From positions 22,446,001 through 22,506,000 of the forward strand of contig OX485806.1 in the NCBI GenBank assembly GCA_950295325.1: a stretch of DNA of 60,000 nt, given 5' to 3'. Origin of the DNA: Polytrichum commune. Lineage: Eukaryota; Streptophyta; Polytrichopsida; Polytrichales; Polytrichaceae. Numbering within the stretch: the stretch's first letter is position 1; every line of letters begins with the position of its first letter. The position numbers and the translations under genes were made by a program. Under the pieces are notes generated by a model, which did not search any database, was not told the origin of the DNA, and saw only the letters and a list, made by a program, of their open reading frames with translations. Shown here piece by piece: positions 1 through 12,409 of the stretch.

Positions 1-342
1 TTAATATTTGAAGGCGTAATCCAGTCTCTTTTAAACATGTGTCTTTTATGATGTTTGCTCTTTGACCCTCATCTAACCACATACCAATCAAATATAGGGG
101 TCCGATCAAGAAAATGAGCAACTTGAGACCCATCTATCTTATTGAGCCTTTTGGCTTCCCGGATCTTAAAAACATTTTCCATTTCATTTCATTCACTGAA
201 ATGCCACGTCATACTGCATAAAGAACACGGAACTTGGAAAGGCAGTGGGAAAAGGGACATTTAGGAGTCGTCTCTCTCGTGCGGAGCGAGAAGACAAGCA
301 AGCCTGCTGGGGGAGAGGAGTGGTGACGAAGGTGTGGCAGCT
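1..342. repeat. Repeat family A fragment, then upstream region of the Rossmann gene
   Basis: Bases 1 to about 150 are a partial copy of dispersed family A, recognisable by the core that reads roughly ACCACATACCAATCAAATA followed by GGGGTCCGAT. Close relatives lie at about 24590-24745 and 49905-50095. Bases 193-342 are the likely promoter and 5' leader of the gene starting at 343. I see no convincing TATA box there. Confidence 0.6.
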
Positions 343-3300
343 ATGGCGGGCCTCCTTATCCTCGCCAACAATTGCGCCACTCCGTCGCCCTTCTTCACCC
401 TTCGCTACGAAAAAACTCACCTTGCACGCAGGCAGAATTATGCTTCGCAGATACCAAAGAGATCGAGAGGTGTGAGAGCTTCCAAACGCGACGGCGACGA
501 AAAGAAGATTTCGTTTGGAGATAGGCTGCTGGATTACATTGAAGGTACCCTTCTTGGTGCATTTGAATTCCTTTCGTTCAAAAAATGAAATGCTAATTGT
601 TGGTTCTGGGGATATTTGGAATGGGTGTGGAATTGTTGGTGGTGGTGGCATTTTGGGAGATGGCTCGTGTCGATTATCAGTTGTGGAATTGGTGTATTGT
701 CTATGTAGTGGATGTGTTGGAGTGACTTTTATTGGAAAAATGTAATGTAGACGCCTTGAGTGAAGTAGGTAGCAACCACCATCAGCAATCTCATCAAAAC
801 TTATGTGGTGCATTCTGGGTCCGAATTCAAGTCAAATTTAGCTTGACACAAGATGAGAGGAAGGGATATTATATAATTGAACAATGTCATGAAGAATCTG
901 TGCCACTCAGAAAGTTTCAGGCCGTTTACAACTTTACTCCAGGAGATGCAATATGAATTTGGAGAGAATCTGCTCTGGAGTTGGTCACATTCCTGAGCTG
1001 TGGGTAGGATCCATTTGTATGCTATGCAAGATGAATAATACTGGTTTGTTACTTTGTCATTGACATCCGTAGTTTTCAAGTTCAAATTCAAGTCAAATTC
1101 AGATTGACCACAAGGTGAGAGACGAGACATACTATTATTGAAAAATCTCAGACATGGAGATTTTGTGCCATTCAGAGAGTGTGAAACCGTTTGAAATTCC
1201 ACTCCAGGAAATGCCACATGAACCTAGAGAATGTGCTCTAGAGTTGGTCACATTTCCTTACTTGTTGGTAGCGTCCAAGTTTCCATGCCGTGCAAGCTGA
1301 ATAAAATTGCTTTGTCCCAGTGTTGGATTGGCATCGTCTTTCTTTGATACCATTTTGGGAACCTAGAATATCACATTTTTTGATGCCAGTAGGGTATGTG
1401 TATTTGACGATATTTTTGTTCTTGATACCATTCGGGTCTATATAGCATGCAAGAACCTTAATACCTAGGAAAAATCACTAAAATATCAATATGATATAGA
1501 ATGGTGTTGACCCGAACACTAATTCGGGGATGCAAAGATTCTCTCACCTTGACATACCCACCAAATATCAATATTTGAGTGATATAACAATTTTGATACC
1601 CATGGGTAGGTTCTTGGATATCATTACTGATGTTGATTATTGATATGCATCCACCTATATACTGGTCCAACATACATAGCTTTCATACATGCTTTACCTG
1701 ACCATCAAGGAGACCAAAGTAACCCACCTGGACAAACAAACACTAACCATTGATGAATTCTGACAACTCATTTGTGGCATTGGGTGAGGACAACACACTT
1801 GATGTTCCATCATTTCATGGTCTGATCTTGATGAATGCTTGTGCTAATTAGGTGGTCCGAAACTGAGGAAATGGTATGGAGCAGCGGACCAACTGCCCAA
1901 GGATGGTGGTGGTGACCTTCGAGATGAGGATGATGAGAAAAGTGAGCCGAACAATTACTCAATTTGTACATTGTGTTACAATGAGATCAGGTTGTGCTCA
2001 AATTTTAGACACCATTGTAAATTCATAGTGAACATCACATCTGAGAGGGGATCATTTAAAGAGAGGATTTTTACTGTGACCTCTTATAAGTTTTGCATCC
2101 CCCCCCCAGATGCATCTCCACTCCAATAACTATGAAACTTAAAATGATAATTTGTGGGATTCATCGCAATTGCTAACTGGATGAGACAATACTCAAGCAA
2201 ATTCAATGGTCTATATTGTCTGTGGAGTTGGAAATTTCCAAAGTTGGAAAAGGCCACATACCTTAGTGGTACCAGTGGATCTTGTTGCAGAACTGATGAT
2301 GGTTTAGATTGATCTTCTCTGTGGCTGAATGACACATTTATGTGTCTAACGAGACACCCTTTAAGGTAGTCGTGTGTTAATCCAACATAGCAATAATCTG
2401 GACACCTATATTTGAGTGGTATGTGGTTAGGTGTGGATCAAAGAATTGGCACCAAAATGACATTTATTTAGAATGAATTGGCCTACATGCTCAAAATGTG
2501 CTAAACATTTTAAGCTCAATATTCAACATAATGGGGGGACCTACATGACCATTTAATGAGCACAAGAATCTTCACTTTGATTATTAATACGATTATTCAA
2601 ATGAGTTTGGAAAATTATGAAGCAAATAGCTACGGGCACAATTCGAATTTGCTAACCATCTTGCACTAATTGAGTGTTTCATATCCTATGAGAAGTGGGT
2701 ACATAGAGAAAAGTATCCAAATAACACATATTTACCTCACATAAGATTGGAGTCAGCATTCCACATGTCACACCGGCCTTTTCATGTGCATGACTTTCTG
2801 GATTGCAGAAATTGAGGAAGAAGAAATCGAGGAAGAAGGGCCTCGGGATGCTGTGCTCGTCACAGATGCAGATAGTGAAACTGGCCAGGTGTGATGGTTT
2901 TAAGGATGGAACACTAAAAATGTGATTTAGTGTGGCACTGAAATTGGTGGGCCCAGTGGTCTTCACGACTTGTCATGTAGCACTAACTGTCATATGACAT
3001 CCTCTCTAGGTGCAAGCACATCAATGTGGGTCAATGATGAATAATAATGTGGGCCACCAATCAGAGGTTTAGTGTGGCATGAATATTCTGAGTTTAAGTA
3101 ATAAGGGACCTTGTGATATATGTCCCTGGTTCTCATAATATTGTTGGTTGAAGCAGCTCCTAGTGCTTGCCCTCATATTGAAAAGAACGCGTGTGCGAGC
3201 TCTGGTGCGAGATGCTAAAGCTGCAACAGCTGCATTTGGTCCTTACGTTGAGGTAAGGATTTACCAGGCGTCCACTTCTTGTACAAACGGCATTAAATAT

Positions 3301-5910
3301 GACCTAATCAAACTTGGATTTGTACCTATCGCCACAGTTCTCTTGGATGCAGACCCAAACATCAGTGCACTGTTGGTAGATTGTGATTGAGTTAGCTTAA
3401 TTGCTCTTGTACCAAGCAAAACTTCAGCCAAGTACAGCCTTAGGTTTCCGATATTGATGCCAAAGGTTTATTGTCTGAGTCACTTAATAAGGCATGCGGC
3501 CCTATTGTGGGCACTTCCAAATCCACAGATAGTCTTGACAGTTGGATCGGCTTGAGAATTGTCTCAGCCGGTTAGTGATTGTGAATCATGTAGACTGTCA
3601 TTTCAAGTTTCAGAATGGGTGTGGAGATGCAAAAGTTATACGAGGTCCCATAGTGAAAACTCTCTTTCTTGTTGAACGATCCCACAGAACTTCTCAATTG
3701 TGTTCCTTATTAACTTAGAATGGTGTTTAAATTTTCCCCACATAGTTTAATGTCATCGTAACACATATCTTTTTGGTGTCCGTTCTTAACAACAAGCCTT
3801 ACCATATACCGCTCAAATATTGGCGGTCAATTAAAGAAATGTGACCACATAAGGCCCACATAACGTTAATACATCAAATAGGGAGTTCCTTGCTTATGTT
3901 GAAATTGAAATTGAGACCGGTGTTTCCATGGTTGATAGCCTGTTGTTGGAGATGTGAGCGATGCGACAAGTTTGAAGACAGCATTGTGTGGAGCCCGAGC
4001 TGTGATTTGCCCAACAAAGGTACCCACTTCCAAATCAGTGTTTGCAAGCCTTTGGTTATCATATCACCAACCAGAAGAATAGTAAGGCGGCATAACAAAA
4101 GTGCTGATAAATTTATCAGGTTTTTCTTGTTGTGTTGTCATGGTGATCATTTTAGGTGTGCAACTGTGAAATATGATTTTGGTAAAAGTGGGTTATCATC
4201 ACTGTTCACATTAGAAGACCTATCTCTAGCGCTCTTGTGAGTGTGCCTGTAAATATTGAGTCATTCTCTTCAGAAGGCTTTGAATTGATGTCCGACCTAC
4301 TGGAGTTTCCATTAATTGTAGCATGTGTTTCTCGTTCTTTTCTTCTCTTTACCGATCTGAACTCATCATGTCAAATTGTCAGGTTGGTGCACTAGCAGAT
4401 AAGGCGGTGACCAAGGGCTTGGAACACATCGTGTTCATGTCAGAGGTACCTCTCTCGAGGAAACCTGCGAAGGAAATATATCACTCCTATTTTAGTGAAG
4501 CTGAATACCTTTATTGCGAACTTCAAACTTTTACTTCATACAAATTGATCATGAGTGTATTTGCCGATGGGATGGTGGGTTGGCCTTAAATCTAGATTAC
4601 AGTGCTTGAGTTTCTCAATGTGGATGGATAGTAGAGAAATAGTCTTAAGTTGCTGGGAGTTTTCGTCAGGAGTTAGTCCCATACAAAATCAATGATTTCT
4701 TTTCCCTTGTGGTGCTGCTTGAATTTGAAGAGCAACCTATTTCGGTTTGTTGATGGCCAAACTCGTTTTAGGACCTCTCGGTATAACAAAATGAGATTGA
4801 CCCTCAATTAACTGATGTAGAACATCTTTGTTCATACCTTCACTGCCTCCAAGCATGCACCAAAACTTACAGAACATGGACAATGTTGTATGCAAAACAA
4901 CCAACTCCTGATCAAAAGTCTTATTTAAGTTAGAGAGGATAATTCTAGTGTTTGATGTATTGGTAGAAGGATTTTGGACCTTTGTGCAGACAAACAATGG
5001 CATGACTGAATTTGTGCAGTTGGCTGTGCACAGGAATAATGTTGGCTTAGGAGCACTATTTAAAGGAAATGGTCGACAGCAGGCAGAACAAGACGAGGCA
5101 TCAATAGCTAGCACTGGAGTCCCATACACAATCGTGCGCCCTGCCGCCCTTCGTGATGAACCTGGTGGTCAACTGGGCTTCGAATTTGTGCAGGTTAGCA
5201 GGGTGCCAATTTTTTTGTAAAATGGTCTTTTAGATGCTTGCAAAGATAGCCTTCTTATATAGTGGAGCGGATTGTTATTATACTAGGTGCAATGAAAGGC
5301 ATTGCAAAGGAAAGATATCACCTCAAAGAATCACACTTTGTCTCCACTAAAACACTACTATGAATTATCTTGTGGTTACTAAGACAACCATGAATGACAA
5401 CCATGTTAGATTTATTATCATCACTTAAAATACAAATAAGCATGCAGAACCCCAGCTCACACTTTCTTGGGGTGGAGGGGTTCTTTTTCAATATGAGAAT
5501 GTAATGTGTGTCATGCTGTTGTCAACTTTTGTGCTCTGACACATTTTCATCCCTATTCATTTGAAGATGTATTCACCGGAAGTGGGGTATGTGCAGAATG
5601 GAAACATCACTGGAAGCATCAGCCGAGAAGATGTGGCCAAATTATGCGTGCGGGCACTAAATAAACCACCTCAACAGGCTCTCATATTTGAAGTATGCCA
5701 AACTCTAACCAAGGTTTCATTGATAGAATCTGGTTTTTGGTAAGTTATTTCCACAAAATTAAGTTCACGTCTGAACAAAATATGGTATGTTTTCGAAGTA
5801 TCTTATGCAGAACTGTGAGAAATTGCGTGCAGGTTGCAAACAAGGAGAAAGCAGGAGATTGGAAAGCTATGTTTAGTGAACTAAAAGAGACTACAGTATC
5901 CACATCTTAG
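343..5910 (+). CDS. NAD(P)-binding Rossmann-fold (atypical SDR/NmrA-like) protein, probably plastid-targeted, 8 exons
   Basis: Exons inferred by hand: 343-544, 2809-2888, 3157-3252, 3939-4019, 4383-4445, 5020-5193, 5597-5692 and 5833-5910. All have GT-AG borders and join without a frame break into 289 residues. Residues 1-60 are rich in Arg, Lys and Ser with few acids, as in a plastid transit peptide (inferred). An acidic Glu stretch follows at about 68-78. The nucleotide-binding turn is VLVTDADSETGQ (about 83-94), which has lost the usual Gly-rich spacing, as in the Arabidopsis At1g72640-type proteins it resembles. Next come an Arg-rich strand (TRVRALVRDAK), GDVSD, RAVICPTK and VPYTIVRP, the last being the conserved late-strand motif of atypical SDRs. 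The substrate is unknown. The start is the first ATG that gives the basic leader; an in-frame GTG lies 9 bases upstream. The small exons sit in repeat-bearing introns; intron 1 is about 2.3 kb. Confidence 0.88.
818..1340. repeat. Tandem duplication of about 260 bp in intron 1 of the Rossmann gene
   Basis: Two diverged head-to-tail copies lie at about 818-1080 and 1081-1340. Shared landmarks in the same order are TTCAAGTCAAATT, GAAGAATCTGTGCCA against GAGATTTTGTGCCA, ACTCCAGGA and GAGTTGGTCACATT. Neither copy is coding. The rest of the intron holds a family B element at about 1345-1675 and a family A copy at about 2345-2745. Confidence 0.7.
1345..1675 (+). mobile_element. Dispersed repeat family B, copy 1 (about 330 bp)
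   Basis: The same segment occurs at about 20740-21090 and 57335-57650. Shared landmarks in order are TTGATACCATTCGGGT, GCAAGAACCTT, ATATCAATATTTGAGTG, GATACCCATGGGTAGGTTC and GATTATTGATA. It has no coding capacity and no clear terminal inverted repeats or target duplications. All three copies lie inside introns of annotated genes. Confidence 0.7.
2345..2745 (-). mobile_element. Dispersed repeat family A, long copy, reverse orientation
   Basis: Reverse-complement relative of the family A copies at 12410-12800, 28590-28965, 57730-58075 and 58890-59215. The landmark GGACACCTATATTTGAGTGG is the complement of the family core. The far end contains AGAAAAGTATCCAAATAACA, shared almost exactly with the copy at about 24890-25198. 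The element lies in intron 1 of the Rossmann gene, just upstream of exon 2. Confidence 0.65.
3460..3870 (+). mobile_element. Family A-related element in intron 3 of the Rossmann gene
   Basis: The segment shares GTCATTTCAAGTTTC and the family core CTTTTTGGTGTCCGTTCTTA with the copies at about 31540-31810 and 32100-33000. It ends near ACATAAGGCCCACATA, which is also present in those copies. It is non-coding and has decayed. Confidence 0.55.
4725..4930 (-). mobile_element. Foldback repeat family H, partial copy in intron 5 of the Rossmann gene
   Basis: Matches one arm of the palindromic element at 18415-18705. Shared landmarks are GGCCAAACTCGTTTTAGGA, CTCCAAGCATGCACC and GCAAAACAACCAAC. A third relative is at about 37255-37430. 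There is no coding capacity. Confidence 0.55.
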
Positions 5911-7671
5911 AAACTTTGGCTCTGGTGTACCAAAAATGCTTTAAGATTAGTTCCTGCAACGTAGATTGATTGATGACACTTATAATTTATGCACCACCAA
6001 ATCCTGAGATGTTCAGATTCTCTGAATTTTTCTCGGCCCAATTTGTCCATATGATATCAATTGTTTGAACTTAGAACTAATTAGCATAAAGTGGATGTAA
6101 AATTTTAGTAGATCAAGTCAGGCAGATGGTGTTCAAAGGATGGCCCTGTTTTGATGAGGTTGCAATACAGAAGTTTTCTGTGAATCAACCACACTTTAAA
6201 TGGAGAATATGTAGGTTGAAAATTTTACCATGATGCTGTATCTTATGTCAAAAATGAAACGTTTCCATGCCATGGTTCACTGCAAATAGCTTGGAGATGT
6301 GGATCATCCTAGCAAGTTTCTATTGTGTGTCAGGTGAACACAACATTCGAAAAAAGATGTGGATGCTATGCTGACAAATGTTATAAATTATATTGCAATG
6401 GTTTTAATTACACATAGACTTTCATTTGAGCCTTGACATCAAGAATTGCATTATCATTGAATATTTCAAAAGTGGAACATTTACTTCCCATATACTTTCA
6501 TAAGACAGCTTTTTTACTTGATATTTTTCACTTCACTATCAAGTAAAAGAATTATGGTGTGACCAAGCCCATGGACTTTGGTCACAACCATAATATGTGC
6601 AAGGTGAAGGGTGAAGTCTCATGTACTCCAATCCATTCCATTGGAAAATGGATCAAGGTAAATGTTCATGTTATGCATATCCCATGCCCCAAACGGGATA
6701 AAAATTGGACAGGTTGGATGGTTCCCTTTAAGATACCCCACAAATAGGGACCTAAGAATTGGTGGACTACAATGGGTACTAACTAATCCAACAATAAGTT
6801 TACTAACTACTGTAGGTATTATTCTCTTATATGTGACTTCACAACCAATCACGTTGGTGTCATATGTGTCCTCATCACCACTTATTCAAGTAAAAGCTCA
6901 AAATTAATGAGTTGGACCAGCTCCTACACATGGAGGCACATTGCTCAAGACCAAGTGACATCACTTGTCCAAATCAATAACGTTACCCATTTCTAGTCTG
7001 ATGGGTGGACTGGTTGGATAGAATTTGACCTAAGTGCCTCCTTTTCAGTTGCACATATTATGGCTGTGACCAAGTGGTTGTGGCTCACTTGAGCCATACA
7101 CCTGGTTAGTAGGTTGCATAAGTGAATCAAATTTTGAGTTCTGCAACATGGAATTGGAAAGCAGTTGCAATAATCTAGGTGTCATCCCAAAATTGCGGGC
7201 TTGCTCCAATCCACCTGCATCTGTTAACAAAAGAGTCAAATTGGAATAGCTTTCTGCAATCACCCCAAAAAAGTGAGACTTTATCATCCCTACGCCTACC
7301 AAAAACCATTTTGATACTTAAAATCATGTCGATTTGTATGAGCCTCTAGATACTTCAAAAAATCCAGATGTTCTTCCCAGCTAGAGCTTTGCACTTACAT
7401 AGGTACTAAATATCAAAGTGATCAAATTGAGAAATAGCAAAAATGTGGTAGAAACACACAAACCTCTAAATGACTGCTGCAGCCCCTTCTCTGTATTGCT
7501 TTGCAATTCAAGATTAGAGATTTATCTCATTTGATAAAGTTAAGCTGGGAGAAACATGGAAGACACTGTCTGCCAATGAAATTAACCTATAAATGTGAAC
7601 CCTCTTCAATGGGGGGTAATTGGATCTGATGAAAAATAATCAGGTTCAAAACACGTAAAGTATAGTATGCC
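5911..7671. other. Convergent intergenic spacer between the Rossmann and MPP genes
   Basis: The two genes converge here. 5911-6550 contains no reading frame or repeat I recognise and presumably carries the 3' end of the plus-strand transcript. A MITE-like inverted-repeat element occupies about 6553-7108 and is listed separately. 7110-7671 shows nothing I can identify. Confidence 0.5.
6553..7108. mobile_element. MITE-like element with subterminal inverted repeats
   Basis: TTGGTCACAACCATAATATG at about 6578, continuing to TGCAA, is matched by its reverse complement ending near 7073 with a single A/G difference over about 25 bases. Weaker repeated sequence with TGACCAAG and CACAACCA lies outside both arms, so the outer borders are approximate. 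There is no transposase. I could not identify a target duplication. Confidence 0.55.
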
Positions 7672-10600
7672 TCAATGTTGTTTTAAGGATGAGTAACGTC
7701 TAAACCAATTGTAAGTAGGAAGATTGTTGGCGGGCGCTATAGACGCGATAACAAGATCCTGAAAAACAAAGACACTTTATGTCAATGCCACCAAACAAAG
7801 GGTAGCTACTATGGAAGCCTTAAACAAGAGCACAATAACTTTACATGCTCCAAAAGGACAGATACTAACCTTATCATGCAAGAATTGCTTGGCAACTCGC
7901 TTCACAGTAACCTCATCAACAGCATCTACTCTTGCGAACAACTCAGCTAGTGGTAATCGCCTTCCATATGTCAAAAGCTGGCACAGAAAATTTCCAATCA
8001 ATACTTCATTTTTCCTCTATAGTAGAGCTTAGTTATCTAACGACTAGACTGTGTTCTCACACACATACTGCAACTACAAAATCAACCACTAAAATCTGAT
8101 CAAAGAGAGGCCACCCTGACCTACTGGGCTACAACACTTGACTTTATTCGTTGAGTTCCCACCAAGCCACAAATCTTTTCAAATTAAGATCAAGGTTCAT
8201 ATTTTGAATGTGGTTGTGGACTTCAAAGAGTTGATGCCCAGTAATATGAATATGTAAGGAGCCTGATGATGAGATGATATGGATAATTGTAGCTTGAATA
8301 GGGTAAGAGGTAGAGAACCTGTCGTCCAATATCTTCAGCCACAGCACTTGTCCCATCCAAACTAAGAAGAAAGAAAGATTTCAGCTGCACAACAAGGTGT
8401 AGGATGTAAGCTGGAAATTTTTTTAACACATGGAGAGCTTTAACCAGTTTGGACATCTAAAAGAAACATTTTCATAAAATGATGCTACCATCTGCAAAGT
8501 AACCAAGCCAAATGGAAATGGAAGAAATGTAAGGGAGGAAATACTAGAAGAGCATTTAGTCCACCTGATTTCGAGCTCTGGCCACAGCATCAGGTGAGAC
8601 CTTGGACACCATTTGCATCAGCTCATGCATTAGACAGGCCGACAAATCATCCAACTTGTCCGGCTGCATTTCAGAGACCCTTGTGTCAGTGAACATCTCA
8701 AAAAAAGTGGGAAGGTAGGGATACGCACGTTACAGATACTATAGTCAACATTCTGCCCAGCCTTGAAACCCAATATAACAAGAGAATCTTTTAATGTCTA
8801 TCTGAAACACCATCAAAACAGCAATTACTGCATTATTCAAGCTCAGGATTGTACCTTTGCAATTGCATATATTCCAAATAATCCAGAATCTCTGTAATTT
8901 GTATTGAAAGCCATGAAGCTCTCTGCCAAATCTTCTGTGTCTACCTTCTGAGCTAGCTCTGACCTGTGCCAATGAACAACCTCAAAAGTAAATTTTAATT
9001 CTACCAGTCCAAGAACGGCCAAGCTAATATGCTTGGAAGAAAGAGAAAACAGAGGGATACACCTAATATCATGAGACTTGAGCTTTGTATATGGATTCTG
9101 TTCTAAGGTGAGAAACCAAAAAAAACAACCGAGTTAAGGATAAGCAAGCTAAGGAAAAGACTGATTCCCTATGTCCCAGGTTGACGTGCGATTTAATGTG
9201 GTCTTAATGACTCTTCAATTATCCAAGGACAACAGCAATGATAAAAGTTCTACCAAGTTCTCATATCTTCAATAAATTACACCATTGATACATATTAAAT
9301 TAGGCTCCTTATACTCTTCAGACTTACCCAGTAAGGCTTCCGGCAAGATGATACTTGCTCCATGACCCTAACATCGTCTGCATGATCATCAGTGGAATGG
9401 AATCTGCATCTGTCCATGACGCACCCTCGAAAGCTAATGCCACATGGGCTAACGGATGCTCCTCACTTCGTATTCTAATCTGGAAAACAGTTACAAAAGC
9501 AGATTTGTACATATGTTTGCATCACAATGGTATTGGATTAAAAGCAACAATGAATCTTATGTGGTTATATGGAGGTAAAAAGACAGCTCTAATATTGCAA
9601 TCAGTAGCCTATTCACACAACATACTCACCTCAGAACCTGTAAAACAAGCTGGCTCATCCTCTACAAGCTCAGATGCAGTGGTTGGGTCAGTTGAGAGCG
9701 ACCGAAAATGTTTTTCAGCCAGTGATACTAGATCCTCATGCCGCACCCCACCTGCAGCTGCAACTACCTGCACTCACAAATAATTCTCCAATTACAATCT
9801 CCAATCAAATAAGATCAGCAGCTCCTCTTGAAAAGCATGGCAGGCACTCTTCTTTTTTTCTTTCTTTTTTTAAAAAAAAATCCAGCTTATAATGTGCCAT
9901 TGTTCCTCACAAACAAAACCTCCTTCGCAGCAAGATTGAACAAACAAACAAGTCTCACTATTTACACACCATCTAGGTAAGTGAGAATACTACAAAGGTA
10001 AAAATATGACTGCATACCATTCTAGGCCCAGTGTAATGAGTTGTAATGTAGTCCTTCAAATCGTTCCTTGTGATTGATTCGATGTTATCAGCAGGCCCCA
10101 GGATTGTGCGGCCCAGCGGACTATACTGATAAGCTGTTGCATGTAGACGGTCAAATAAGACCTCTTGCACTTGGCTCTCGACCTGCAATCCCCCAGTAAC
10201 TCGTCAAATTTGGAAGCGTCCTGAAATTAGGAATTGAATATTTGTCAACCCTTGCTGTCGTGGCAACAACTGAGATAGTATGCTAATTTTGAACAACACT
10301 GACTGTGATAATGAGTACCTCAGGAATGAATTCAGTGAGGATTGGAAAGAAGCGCAAACAATAAACCTCAGCAAAATAAATGTGGTGCAAATAACTGCAT
10401 ATCTTTGATGAGTGAGTTTTTCATCCCTTTCAAAAATAGTTAAAGTTTCTGAGTTTAAGAGATACAGAGTATATTATGGAAGGTAGGCTAATTATTGATT
10501 GCAATCAACTTCTCATCACAGCCAGTTTGATTGCTGTCTACATTTCTGAGAAGCGCTTAACCCATTATGTGATCAACTTTTGCACGAGATCCTGTCAGCC

Positions 10601-12226
10601 TCATATCCACAAAAAGGGACAGATATTTCTGGACTGAAGGATTTCCTGTTTACTCAACGCTTCATGTGAAAAATCTTCTCTCTCAAGGAATTTCCCTCCA
10701 TTAAAATATTCTCAAACACTTTAAATGCTAAGCTCTCACAGAATTTCAAATCCAGTCTGCTCCATGGTGCCAAGAATTAAACCTCGGTCACCTTAAATCC
10801 TCAGAGGTTTTTCATCCAGTCTGCTCCATGGTTGCCAAGAAAACAAATTCAGTCAACTAACCCCTAAACCCTCACAAGATTTTATTTCCAGTCTGCTCTA
10901 TGTGGCCAAGAAAAAAAATTCAATTACCTTAAACCCTCAACCCTCAAAGGCTTTTAATTCCAGTCTGCTCCATGATGCCCCAAAAAACACTTCGGTCACC
11001 TTAAACCCTCACATGATCATAATTCCAGTCTGCTCCATGGTAGCCTTAAACCACAAACCCTAAACCTTTGCAACACAACCATCCCATGGCTTCCAGCGGC
11101 TACTCTACCAACGGTGATTGTCAAATACATGAGTTCAAACACACACTGCCTTTGAACTCCGAAGCGCACCACCAAAGCAAACAATTAGGCTCCACATCAA
11201 ATCATGGAATTGTTTACACTGTCTCATTCGGAGAACCCAGTAGAAGAGTGAACCTCTGCCCAACGATTACAGCACAGCTCACAGGATTATAATTCCAGTC
11301 TGCTCCATGATGCTAATAAAAAAATTCAGTCACCTTAAACCCAAAGCCTTTCACAGGTTTTAATTCCAGTCCGCTCCATGATGCCAAGAAATAAACCTCG
11401 GTCACCTTAATTCCTGAACCCTCACAGGATCTAAATTGCCAGTCTACTCCATGGTGACAAGATAATAAAACACAAATTTAAAAAGTAAAACTTCGTTCGC
11501 CTAAAATCCTCACAAGATCGGAATTCCAGTCTGCTCCTGGTACCATGAAAAATAAGAAATAAATAAGCCCGGGCACCTTAAACCCTTGCAAAACAACAAC
11601 CATCCCATGGCTTCCAGCGAAAGCCACTCTAACAACCAGTATTTGTTAATTACACGACCAATCGAAAAGCGCAATCGAAAACTACTCACCTCCTCCATTT
11701 CCCTGAGAATTGTGTACCGCTCGCGCTCAATTTTAGGCGGCTGGAAAGACGAATTCTGTAAAATGTCGGAGAGAATATCCACCGCGGCAGGGACATTTTT
11801 CTTCAACACTTTGGCGTAATAAGTTGTCTGTTCTCGGGAAGTGTAAGCGTTGAGATGCCCACCCATGTTCTCGACCTCTTCCTCCAGCTGCCGCCGGGTG
11901 CGCCGCTTGGTGCCTTTGAAGATCATGTGCTCTAAGAAATGGGCGGTGCCGTTGGTGGACGCCGTCTCGAAGCGGCTGCCTGCATCGATCCATACTCCCA
12001 CCGTAGCGGTTTGCGCTGAGAGGTTGGACTCGCTCGCCACCCGGAGGCCGTTGGCGAGTGTCGTGATTTTGGTCGCGGGCGCTCGGAGAACGGCGCTGTG
12101 GTCTGTGCTGGATAAATCATTGTGGCGTTGAAATCCGAGCTCCTCCTGGGCGCCTGCTAGCGATTGTAGAGCTCTCCTGCTGCTACTGCTGCGGCGCACC
12201 GCGGCTGACATCAATCGGCCTGCCAT
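7672..12226 (-). CDS. MPPB: Mitochondrial processing peptidase beta subunit (M16 metallopeptidase, complex III core 1 type)
   Basis: Exons in transcript order: 12226-11690, 10182-10018, 9767-9630, 9479-9328, 8963-8855, 8663-8565, 8384-8319, 7977-7870 and 7758-7672 (nine coding segments), joined in frame to 486 residues, within the family range. In plants this subunit cleaves presequences as part of the cytochrome bc1 complex. The zinc site is H96-F-L-E99-H100 with the distal Glu at 176 in REMEE, the same 76-residue spacing as yeast. Other family landmarks are [69 protein letters not shown] and [18 protein letters not shown]. The leader [20 protein letters not shown] is a typical mitochondrial presequence. 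An in-frame ATG at 12355 would add 43 Ser/Pro/Ile-rich residues and is less likely. The segment after GSW ([11 protein letters not shown]) replaces the NKNVGGGKHVG of flowering plants, and the C-terminus (RRYSSLKQH) is also unusual. Confidence 0.95.
10745..11600. repeat. Intronic minisatellite, about 9 diverged units of 60-90 bp, in MPP intron 1
   Basis: Each unit starts near AATTCCAGTCTGCTCCATG and ends near CGGTCACCTTAAACCCTCAC. Units begin close to 10750, 10812, 10886, 10958, 11021, 11290, 11359, 11437 and 11521. A 200-bp interruption at about 11065-11285 contains ACAACCATCCCATGGCTTCC, and the same phrase recurs at about 11599 just outside exon 1. The units are degenerate, so the array is not young. 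Confidence 0.85.
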
Positions 12227-12305
12227 CGCTGGCCTTTCTTTGCAACACTCGAACACCACGAGCCAAGAGCTACTGAGTGTGATGGAAGGAGGAGAGGGAG
12301 GGAGG

Positions 12306-12338
12306 ATGGATGGATGGATGGATGGATGGATGGATGAA
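12306..12338 (+). repeat. (GATG)n microsatellite upstream of the MPP start codon
   Basis: About seven GATG units, followed by GAATCAATGA, lie 80 to 112 bases upstream of the MPP start codon, in its likely 5' leader on the minus strand. In the longer in-frame alternative start they would encode SIHPSIHPS. Confidence 0.9.
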
Positions 12339-12409
12339 TCAATGAAAGAGGCCATGGATGAAGTATGGGGGATAAAACTTTCTAGGCCTCCTTTATGCTA
12401 AGGGAAGGT

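Noticed and set aside
9085-9119. Apparent extra MPP exon reading [12 protein letters not shown] between exons 4 and 5
   Set aside because: It has AG and GT borders, but including it shifts the frame and meets a stop within the next exon. Joining exon 4 directly to 8963-8855 gives GSELAQ and the exact family spacing.
10745-11600. Interstitial telomere array
   Set aside because: CCCTAAA-like segments occur only as degenerate parts of a longer 60-90-bp unit, not as uninterrupted telomere repeats.
11850-12131. Open frames of 60-90 codons on both strands inside MPP exon 1
   Set aside because: They are shadows of the real reading frame in GC-rich coding sequence.
12227-12355. Upstream in-frame ATG of MPP at 12355
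   Set aside because: The added 43 residues come largely from a GATG microsatellite and hide the typical Arg/Ser-rich presequence that begins at 12226.
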